A DNA stretch of 64,000 nt, taken from assembly GCA_022225965.2 (NCBI GenBank), contig JAKJXP020000071.1, positions 124,001 to 188,000 of the forward strand. Direction: 5' to 3'. Source of the stretch: Diatrype stigma. Taxonomy: Eukaryota > Ascomycota > Sordariomycetes > Xylariales > Diatrypaceae. Below, in pieces: positions 55,949 through 64,000 of this stretch. The position numbers and the translations under genes are program-made. Under the pieces are notes generated by a model, which worked only from the letters and a program-made list of their open reading frames with translations, was not told the DNA's origin and ran no database searches. The number at the start of each line of letters is the position of its first letter. The first letter of the stretch is position 1.

Positions 55949-58018
55949 CTACTCAAGAACCACCTTGGCCCCCTCCATTTCCAAGGTGATCTTCGCGAGT
56001 CCGCGTTGCACGTCCAGCAGCCCGTACCAGAGCTCCTTGGTTCTCTCCGCAAGGCCATGGACCTTTCCTACCCACTCCTGGACCGCGTGTTGGGTATCAA
56101 CCTGGGTTGAGTCAGCAGCAGCAGCACTGGCGTCGGTGAGCTCCGGTTCCTTCTCGTCTTCTTCGCCGTCATGGCTACTACTACCGCCATCACCTTCACT
56201 GTCATCCCCATTTGCATTACCAGTGTCGATATTGCTATTAGAGGGCGGGAGGCTGACAGCAGCAGCAGCAGTGGCATCTCGAGGGGGAGGCAGACCAAGG
56301 AAATCCCTAGCCGGGTTAGCTTCAGCATTAGCACCACCACCACCGCCACCACCATGGGCAGGAGGGACATTCTGGCATGCCTGCGCATCACGCCCTGCTG
56401 CCCCGTCCCCACCCCTTTTTTCTTCCGTAGCCGGATCCCGAGCTCCTCCAATCAAGCTTCTGTATAAGTCGAACCCGACAAGGCCTTGAGCTTGGGTCCC
56501 CGCTCCTCTTCTGCCTATATGATTGTTGTTGTTGCTGCTGCTGTTGTGGCGGTTACGGCTATGGCTGCGGCTGCGACGGCGGTGCCTTGCGAGGTAGTCG
56601 CTCGGAAGGGGGCGGCGCTTGAGCATGTCGCGTTCGAGAGCGGCGATCTTCGCTGCTCCGGATACCGGTGCGGGCAGAGACGCGGGTGCGTGCTCACCGC
56701 CAATACTCTGCAGGCCCAGTTCAGACTCCGAGACATGCCTACGTCCCTCGTCATAGATGCTTGCGCAAGAGCCGGTGCCGTCGTCTTCGCTGTCGTCGCC
56801 GTTTTCCACCGTGTCTTCACGGCCGCCGGCGAGACCTCTATCCAGCGGTCCGATGCCATCGCCACCATCACCAAAACTAAGCGACGAAGGAGTGCCAGGT
56901 CTCGGGATGCCTTCTCCTCCTGGCGTGTGGGGAGAGACATCAACATTGAACGGCGACGTCCGCGGCGGCGCCGCTGCCCATGGAGATGTCTGCGCCAGAA
57001 TCAACTCGCGCTTAGTCGCAGCAGCAGTGACAGCAGCAGCAGAAGAAGAAGCGGGAACATCAGCCTCGAGCTCCTGGGGTTGTGGCCCCCGACCCGGTTT
57101 TTCGTCAACGTCTGCGGTGGGGTTGGGACCTTGCCGAACAGGCGGCGGCGGCAAACCAAGCAGGAAACCTCCAGCGGCAACACCAGGCCCAAAGGGTCGC
57201 AAGGAACACGCGGACAGCCCGCTCCCATCACGAGGGGGAGGAGGACCCAGCGCAGGGTATCGTCGCTGTCGTAGGGATTCCGCAGTCGCAGTCGTCGTCG
57301 TCGTCGTCGTCGCGCCGGCGGCGGTATCATCCGGCTTGTGCTGAAGCCAGGCATGATTCCAAGGCGGGCCGAAGAATCTGGTGCTCAAGGCACGCGATAG
57401 CGGACTCAGGGTCTCGACTCCTGCAGAAGGTTGCTGACGGGGGTGAGCGCGCGGAGCCGGTGGTGCGGAGAGCTCGGCGGCGGCAGGTCGGGGACGGCTA
57501 TTACCACCACTACTACCACCACCTAGGCCTGTCGCCCTTTCCGCCGGACCATCAGAGTCGGGGCCAGAGCCGGAGCCGGAGCGCGAAATCCCTGGCGGCA
57601 GGTGCAGGGGCCCCACGGGGTGGTCAGTGGAAGGAGAAGAAGAGCCAACCCCGGCGGGTTTCACCGAGCCTGTACGCTTGATATCCTTGAAGTGAACCCT
57701 GGTCAGGAGGTGGTATTTGACCTTGTCGAGGACGGCAAGGGGGAGCTGGAGCAGAAAACGATGGACATCGGCGTCCGTGAACGTTGCGGTTGGAGCTGGG
57801 GCCGATGATAGGGTGTTGTCGGGGTCATCCTTCCTGCCGTTCTCGGACGCCGTCTCTATGCCACTAGCCCGTCTCTTATAAATATCATCGTCCAGGAGAC
57901 CCTCGTCGGCAGGCGTAGTGGGACTTTCGCTGGTGTCAGTGAGCAGGAAACGGTTGTGACTTCCCATGTTATTGGCCATGTTGAGCAGTCTGTCCAGTCT
58001 GGATTGGAAATTGATCAA
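55949..58018 (-). CDS. Large disordered protein with a helical C-terminus
   Basis: A single exon of 689 residues. After a short N-terminal segment there is one ordered patch, FTDADVHRFLLQLPLAVLDK followed by VKYHLLTRVHF (about residues 80-110). Most of the rest is low complexity: Pro, Gly, Ala and Thr runs, Arg/Ser/His-rich stretches and an acidic block. The last 60 residues (VQEWVGKVHGLAERTKELWY, then LLDVQRGLAKITLEMEGAK) form a probable coiled-coil or helix. No catalytic motif is present. Ordered ends around a disordered middle suggest a scaffold or regulatory protein, but I do not recognise it. The very GC-rich codon use and full-length frame support that it is real. Confidence 0.65.
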   Translation of the reverse strand: MINFQSRLDRLLNMANNMGSHNRFLLTDTSESPTTPADEGLLDDDIYKRRASGIETASENGRKDDPDNTLSSAPAPTATFTDADVHRFLLQLPLAVLDKVKYHLLTRVHFKDIKRTGSVKPAGVGSSSPSTDHPVGPLHLPPGISRSGSGSGPDSDGPAERATGLGGGSSGGNSRPRPAAAELSAPPAPRAHPRQQPSAGVETLSPLSRALSTRFFGPPWNHAWLQHKPDDTAAGATTTTTTTATAESLRQRRYPALGPPPPRDGSGLSACSLRPFGPGVAAGGFLLGLPPPPVRQGPNPTADVDEKPGRGPQPQELEADVPASSSAAAVTAAATKRELILAQTSPWAAAPPRTSPFNVDVSPHTPGGEGIPRPGTPSSLSFGDGGDGIGPLDRGLAGGREDTVENGDDSEDDGTGSCASIYDEGRRHVSESELGLQSIGGEHAPASLPAPVSGAAKIAALERDMLKRRPLPSDYLARHRRRSRSHSRNRHNSSSNNNNHIGRRGAGTQAQGLVGFDLYRSLIGGARDPATEEKRGGDGAAGRDAQACQNVPPAHGGGGGGGANAEANPARDFLGLPPPRDATAAAAVSLPPSNSNIDTGNANGDDSEGDGGSSSHDGEEDEKEPELTDASAAAADSTQVDTQHAVQEWVGKVHGLAERTKELWYGLLDVQRGLAKITLEMEGAKVVLE

Positions 58019-59030
58019 CGAATAGTTCGTTGGGCGTCGTACGTGTAAGTTTCGAAAGTGTTCCTAGGCGTCTGCTCTAATATTCAAGCGGCGATGCATC
58101 TGAGGAACATACCAGGACAATTAAGGCGGAACCATACACGCGTATATATACTCTGGCCGTTCTGACGATATGGCCGAGCAAAAGGAACTCTAGGGGGTTC
58201 ATGAGCACTATCGTGACATGGCATTCTGGACCTGGGTGTCCCAACTGTCTCGGCACGTATACATCGAAACCCCAGGGGGGGTAAAGATATGTAGTTTCTT
58301 TGTGCGTTGTCGAGAGAGGTAGACTGATTGTCTCATCAGCAGAGTAGATGGCATCCAGCCGTTGGCTAGCCTGGATATATCTGCCTCATGATACACTGAC
58401 GAACCAGTGTTGTTGGCATAGATGTGTTGGATGATAGACTACTGGTGTAGGGGATGACGAACAGGAACGTATCAAGTAGTCAGTTGGCGTAACTACCTAG
58501 CTGAAACACGGCTGTTATACTGGGAGTGAGCATATCAATGATCACGGCTGTTCCACATACCTACTACCATGTCTTTAGTCAAGTTGAGCAGCACTTGACC
58601 TGTATGCGGCTCTCTTCTTTCCTACATATTTTGGCACGATAGGCAGTTCGGTGTAGGTAGTATACCAACACAACAACAAGCATCAATATGTAAGATAAAT
58701 CTAAGTTGATCAGGAAAACCTCAGCAAGTCCTAATCAGGACAGCAGAATAAATTCACTTGCAGTTATTAGTTCAACGCTCTTGCATATAGTATCTTGTTC
58801 GGATAGTTGATTCCTATCTCATCTCAGCTATACTGTGCCACATACAAAGCACATAATTGACAGTGAAAATGGCAATTGTGATAGTATAACACATCGACAT
58901 CTGGGTCGGTTGGTATTTGCTCTTCATAACGACATACAAATACAAATACAATCCCGCTAAGAGCCCGGACCCGTTGCTCGATGCAAACCCCTCTCCATTA
59001 ACGCCAGCCGATGCCCCCTATTATTTTCCT
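58019..59030. other. Intergenic, no gene seen
   Basis: 1 kb between two minus-strand genes, containing the promoter of the disordered protein and the 3' untranslated region of hacA. Nothing else is visible. Confidence 0.5.
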
Positions 59031-59358
59031 TTAAACCCCATACCGGAATCGTTTCGCACCTGTCACAACGGGTGCATCGCCTTGCCTTTTCCTGGCTATC
59101 GATAGTACATATGTCTGGGATGGTGTCCTCTTTGGAAGGATGCCCGACCCGGGTCGAGGAACTGGCGAAGAGGAGAATGTAGTCTTCTCCTTCGATAGTA
59201 TTTTCCGTTCTTCGACTCGTAATGCCCACAGGAGTGTGAGCAATACCTCACGCGACGGTAAGCTGGTGCCGTCTGGCCACGTCTGCGGGCCACGGCTACG
59301 ATCTCCCTTGATACCCGGGGATCCACTTGCCAGCCCCTCGACCCGGTCATCGCATCCC

Positions 59359-60692
59359 TCAGACACCAACCGCAAGAACCCCATCGTCGCATCCATCAAG
59401 GGACGCGCCAGTATGGGGCTGCTGGTTAAAAGCTTCTGAAGGGATTTGAGTCTCAGAGTCGAAGAGGCTCGAAGTGAATTCGGGTTCTTGGGCGATCGAG
59501 TCGCTGCCCGCGGACGCGCCTGGAGCTGCGCCGCTGTCGTCGGTGCTGAGGAACTGCTCGAAGTCGAAGTCCTGAAATTGTGGGGTCGCGTCACCAGCCA
59601 TATGATCGTACTCAAAATTGAGGGGGTCGGCTGAAGGGCTAAGTTGGTTTTCAAGGCCCCAGCGATCAAGGTCAAGGGATGCCGGCACGCCGAAAGCATC
59701 ACCGAGGAGGCGATCAACAGCGTTTGGAGCTGCAGATAGAGAGACAGCGCCGGCGACAACGCTTGACGCGAGGCCACCCACGACTGCGGAACTTCCACCG
59801 ACTGACACTGCTGGTCACACAACACCGCTGCTGGATGTTGTGTCAGGTCGGCGGAAGTATCCGCGGTAGAGGGGGCCGCGTTGGTTGTCGGCGTCGCTGC
59901 TGAGTCCTTGTTGTCTTCGGTGGTATCGGCGACCGCGTTCAGTTCGGGGGAAAGGGACGCTGGGTTTACGGTGGCGTTATGCTCGGGCATGTGGAGGAAG
60001 TCATCCATCTTGCCGGAGGTACTCGGCACAGCTGAGTCGTTCGAAGAGCTGAATAAGGCCTGTGATAGGGTAAGGGGTGAAGGCTCGAGGCTATCGAAGG
60101 GTGATGAGCCTCGACTAGAGCCACCCGGATTTTTCCGGAGCTTCTTCATCTCTTCTACTAATAATTCTACCGTCTTGTCGCGGTTCTGTAGGGCAGCCTC
60201 AAGTTCTTTACACCGCTGCTCTAGAGCTTCAACTTCCTGTCGCTTGCGCTCTCGCGAAGATTGGGCGGCTCGACGGTTGCGGAGGACTCGCTCTACTCGT
60301 CGTTGTTCCTTCTCATCTTCTGTCTTCGCTCGTTTCCTAGTAAATGGTGTATTAGCAATGCATCACCCACTACAGTAGGCCGATGACGTAACATACCTGG
60401 GAGGCAGGTTGGTCTTAGGCTCCGGGAGAACTTGGCCCCACGACTTCCTCTTCTTGACGGCCTTCTTATCTGAGGATTCTGGGGCGGGACTTGATGAGGC
60501 AGACGGGGTATCGCCGGCGTCTTCTGAGCCCGGGGGACTCATCACACTCTCTATGGGATCCATGGTGGAGGATGTGTCGAAGAGGGACGGGTACATATCC
60601 TCTGGTGTTGACAAGAAGGATTCCGCAGGCGAGGCCTCGAACTTGACTGTAGGGGTCGACGACATGGCGACTTGGCTCTCTTCAGATGCCAT
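59359..60692 (-). CDS. hacA: bZIP transcription factor HacA/Hac1 of the unfolded protein response
   Basis: Exon 1 is 60692-60397 and exon 2 starts at 60336, joined by a normal intron. SWGQVLPEPKTNLPPRKRAK is the family signature before the basic region RVLRNRRAAQSSRERKRQEV and a leucine zipper (LEQRCKELEAALQNRDKTVEL). In the uninduced frame the protein runs to 59031 (533 residues). A second overlapping frame ending at 59359 carries the conserved-looking acidic activation segment (WGLENQLSPSADPLNFEYDH, then FQDFDFEQFLSTDD). Removing an Ire1-type intron whose length leaves remainder 2 when divided by 3 (20 or 23 nt) at 59783-59813 joins the frames, giving about 417 residues. HacA is made after ER stress and activates chaperone and secretion genes in the nucleus. 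Confidence 0.93.
59783..59813 (-). promoter_or_regulatory. Ire1 unconventional splice region of hacA
   Basis: On the minus strand CAGCAGT (59813-59807) lies in a TGAC/GTCA stem and CCGCAGT (59789-59783) follows 17 nt later. Both fit the CNGCNGN loop recognised by Ire1. The frame shift needed downstream is the one a 20- or 23-nt intron would give. The exact cut positions cannot be fixed from sequence alone. Confidence 0.8.
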
Positions 60693-60916
60693 CTCGACTG
60701 GTGTTGGTGGTGTGTTTGGGAGGACTTAGTTTGTAGGGGGTCGCGTTGCACTGCACAGTCTAACAAGCAGCAAGAAGTTGATGCTCGCTGGATGTTGCAG
60801 CTTAGGTAAATAAATGCAATGTCGCTGGGTGTGCAATGGGTTGGGGTATCGCTGTAGTAATGAGGTGCCTTCCTATTTCCTCAAGACCGTTAATCAGCAG
60901 AATAGGCTTCCGTTTG

Positions 60917-60970
60917 TCAATGCATTGCTGCCTCTCTTAGCGTGGCTATGTCGGATGAGTCAAATGGCAT
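60917..60970 (-). promoter_or_regulatory. Upstream ORF in the hacA leader
   Basis: An 18-codon frame including stop (17 residues, starting MPFDSSDIATLR), 225 bp upstream of the hacA start. A short upstream ORF that limits translation until the leader is shortened under stress is known for fungal hac1/hacA mRNAs. Confidence 0.55.
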
Positions 60971-61614
60971 CGAACAGTGAGCTAGTGGACTATTGGTAGT
61001 GGACTAATGAATCAGGATGCCGTAAAGCTGGGAATGTAAAGAAAGGAAGAGGACAGGTGTCCTTTTAGAGTTCGTATTGTAGTAGTGCGGCGGCACTGAA
61101 TGGCAGGGTGGCAGAGTGGCAGAGTGGTAGTCAGCTGGCCAGGCGTAGGCGTGTCTTTGGGTGTGTGGTAGCCGTTGCTTTGTTCTCTCCTGGGCCGCTG
61201 CTGCTGGGTTCTCTCAGAGGCGAAACCTGGGGAGCAGGAGCCTCTCTTTATGTTAAGGACACGTATGCGAAGGGAGACGCCTGCCCTTGTGGCCTGAGGC
61301 ATCGATTACCCGAATGGGAGGATAAATGGCCATTTTGTGGGCCATTCTCAGACAGGGGGGTGGGGGCTTACGGAAGGGATGGGGATGGAACAGATGGATT
61401 TGGAAGGAATGCCAGGGGACACAAGGGGCCGGGGACCCATCCAGCCATCGAGCCCTGGTCTTCGCTGTCCGGGCTCCGGAAGCCCGCAAGCCAACTGTGG
61501 GCTGTGGAGTTTCTGTACCGCGCCACTGCAACAAATGAGCGAATGGTCCAAAGCTACGTACATACTACATACGCTAGACTAGGTAAAGTCCCTACGCAGC
61601 CGCGGCTTCTGCTA

Positions 61615-61662
61615 CACACAGTGACACAGCGACACAGCGACACAGCGACATAGCGACACAGC
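61615..61662. repeat. Octamer tandem repeat GACACAGC
   Basis: Five tandem GACACAGC units (one reads GACATAGC) preceded by a partial unit, about 920 bp upstream of the hacA start codon. Confidence 0.9.
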
Positions 61663-64000
61663 TACATACATGCCCAGATGTCTAAGGCACTAGGCAGGCA
61701 ATTCAGGAACTTCTGGCAAGCGAGGGCTGTCCGTTCAGAGAACGAGATTGGTGGGTTGGTTGCTCGCTACAGGTGCACTACCTACAACAGGGACTGTAAA
61801 TGTGCAGCAGCTCAGGGGCGCTGCACAAGCTGATACCTAGGTACACAGTCAGATAAGCCCGCCGAACTATTGTTCCCGAACGCCCGAACGGGAAACTGGG
61901 AGAAGCATTCCCCGTGTAGGGCACCGAGATAATTATCTCCTGGTCTGACGCTTCAAAAGCTTTCCGTGTCCCACAATCAATCAATCGATCAACATATTAT
62001 GATAGTAACCTTCTGATAATGACTACGACTATTCGTAGACCGCCGGAATTTCTTGCCATGGGAACTCTGCCTGCACCCTACCTTACTCCCTACCTCACTC
62101 GGAATACCCCTCGATCTTGGAGTTATACAACCATCCGGAGGCCCAGCTTCTGGCACGGAAGCCAATATGTTGGGATCTCGTCATGTACCCGGCACTTCTT
62201 AGCAAGGGGCTACTGCCGCTAACTATTTGGGACTCTTCTGGCGGTCTCGATCTTGGTCAGGCCTTTAACGACCATGATTGGCCTAACGTCGTGGTAAGCC
62301 TCCAATGATATGTATAGTCGGAACTTATTATTAGCAGACTCTAAACTCAAACGGCCTAGCACGTGTATTCCCAATCATCATTCGTTATATGCAAAATACA
62401 CCGCTCAGTGGTGAGTGTTGGAATCAGCTAGCTGCACATGTACGTTGTACGTAGTCAGCCAGCTCACCTCAGCCCACCGCCATGCAACCTGCTGCATCGT
62501 AAGGCTGTTTGTTACGCTTGGTGAGTTGGCTAGCAGCTAGGTAGGCCTTGGTAGGATAGGCATCTCTATGAAACAACTTCTCAAGTGGTGTGTGTACAGC
62601 CAAGCGATTGGATCGAAAGCATAAAGCGTGAAAGACTCGAGGTGACGTACTGTGGATGTGGAGTTTGATACTGATGCCATCCATCCACCATCGTCAACCT
62701 CGCCATTGCAATCCTATATCTGCTGTTTGCTTCAAGCCGGTCCTAATGGTCCATTCGCTAAATTCTTGGGTATTCTTATATCCATTGAGCCAAGGACGGG
62801 ACTCGGGGTTTAAATTAAATTCCCAGAGAACAGCATAGTCGTTCCTTGGCCCGAGAAGAGCCGTGATATCGGCGTCACGGCAAGTGTTTATGTAGATTGA
62901 TATCACAATTTTCCAGGCAACGATTTCATACTATCTATGAATCTCATGCTCAGATCAGAGCCCGGATCCGGCCCATCCGGTCTATCAGAGCAATCCATCG
63001 TGATTATTACCAGAGTCAGTTGGCCCCCTTTTACAACTTGTTTGCTACGTAGTTGGGGCATGCCGAGCACAACATCGTCGTCACTACAAAAAGATTGCAT
63101 GCGAATCCCACGTAGGTGGTGGTGGCTGTTGCCGCTGCTAGGGAACATCTTCACTCAATGCGCATGCGACGCACGATTCGTATATGAATAAGTTATAACA
63201 CATTTGCCGAATTGAAGATTTATTAATGCGTTTGTTTAACCAGCATTTATGCATGTTGTACCAATTCCTAGGCTGTCAAGAACTTCAATGTGACTCCTGG
63301 CCAGATCCTATTGATCTGGGGCTCGTCAAGATATTGGCTCCATATCTCAACCACCCATATGCACGCCATTCGGCATATCATTCGCGTCCTCACGGTCAAT
63401 TTACACTAGCAGATCGTCGGGTCGATCCGGTACGCATCATGAGCAATGATTCCGCTAATTAATGAACTATGGGCGTCTTTCGAAACTTCTAAGAACGCAC
63501 TGACAAGTTTAGACAAACGTTGAAACAGCACTACATATACGTACTGGTATGTACTTTTGCAGGTATTTAGTTGGTCTAGTGTGCACTGGTAAAAGCACTG
63601 CCTCAATCCGGTGGTTGATATGCTCGATTATGACGGACTGCTACTTTCGTATAGAAGCTGAATGCCATGATGAGCGATGAGTGATGAGCGATACCGTTTC
63701 AGGAGCCATCAGTTACCATGACTTCGGTCAACTCTATTTCAATTTGACGCGCAAGCTATAAAAAAGGTATATCAGAGATGTGTCGGTCGTTGGAGTCGGA
63801 CTCTTCTTCCATCCATCCGCAATTACTCCTTGTAGTAATACATATATTGATGGCCTCCAACCTCACTGAGGCCTGGGCCCTTCTGCTAGCGTAAGGTACA
63901 AGAGTGTAGGCGGCTCTCAAGGTTCTCTCCGTCACAGCTGACTACTTACCTAGGTAGGTAAACTACATATCTAGTAGGTACCCAGCCTCCAGTGGCAAAT

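Larger units (their letters stand above)
60693..64000. other. Upstream region of hacA and gene-poor window end
   Basis: The first 1-1.5 kb should be the 5' untranslated region and promoter of hacA. Beyond that I see only short open frames without motifs (including 61108-61653 on the + strand) and no RNA gene. The last 60 bases contain ACCTAGGTAGGT-type repeats. Confidence 0.45.

Noticed and set aside
61108..61653. 181-codon open frame on the + strand opposite the hacA promoter
   Set aside because: It starts in short GGCAGAGT repeats, runs into the octamer repeat, has no recognisable domain, and lies where the hacA leader and promoter are expected.
1..64000. Search for rRNA genes, CRISPR arrays, and bacterial operon features
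   Set aside because: None was found; the window is eukaryotic in every respect and no 5S or other rRNA sequence was recognised.

Overview
The window looks like chromosomal DNA of a filamentous ascomycete, most likely a Sordariomycete-type mould. Genes are intron-rich, with short introns (about 50-230 nt) whose splice sites I could join in frame. Gene content is fungal: a glutamic peptidase of the G1/eqolisin type, HacA, an Mcp1 homologue, a small Cys-rich secreted protein, a HeLo-like pseudokinase and an OTT_1508-like deaminase. An AT-rich transposon island carries the marks of repeat-induced point mutation (RIP). I cannot name the species.

Layout. 0-4.4 kb: the 3' end of an unknown gene, a secreted G1 peptidase and an F-box protein. 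6.6-10.4 kb: molybdopterin synthase large subunit and a divergent RRM/zinc-finger/G-patch splicing-type protein. 13-14.9 kb: a secreted GDSL/CE16-type esterase with five exons, one of them a 32-nt micro-exon. 17-19.4 kb: a small C2H2 protein and Mcp1. 21.9-31.1 kb: secreted adenosine deaminase (ADGF/ADA2 type), a DJ-1/PfpI protein, a 14-cysteine secreted protein, an MFS sugar transporter and a small membrane protein. Secreted or nutrient-acquisition functions (peptidase, esterase, deaminase, transporter) are frequent.

32-54.5 kb is accessory in character. In order it holds an OTT_1508-like deaminase protein, an unrecognised conserved-looking protein, a perfect 22-bp-arm palindrome, a HeLo-like/pseudokinase protein, an AT-rich island of about 11 kb, and an active-looking kinase with ankyrin repeats and a C-terminal CaaX box. 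The island contains a complete Ty3/gypsy-type LTR retrotransposon (42272-49537, with a 5-bp target duplication). It also holds two younger, GC-balanced insertions and a tRNA-like remnant. The pseudokinase next to a kinase-ankyrin protein recalls the RIPK/MLKL pairing of animal necroptosis. That is inference from architecture only, but it is my best candidate for an undescribed system.

55.9-60.7 kb holds a large disordered protein and the unfolded-protein-response factor HacA. In hacA the two overlapping reading frames, the two Ire1-type CNGCNGN loops and an upstream ORF are all visible. From 61 to 64 kb I see no convincing gene.
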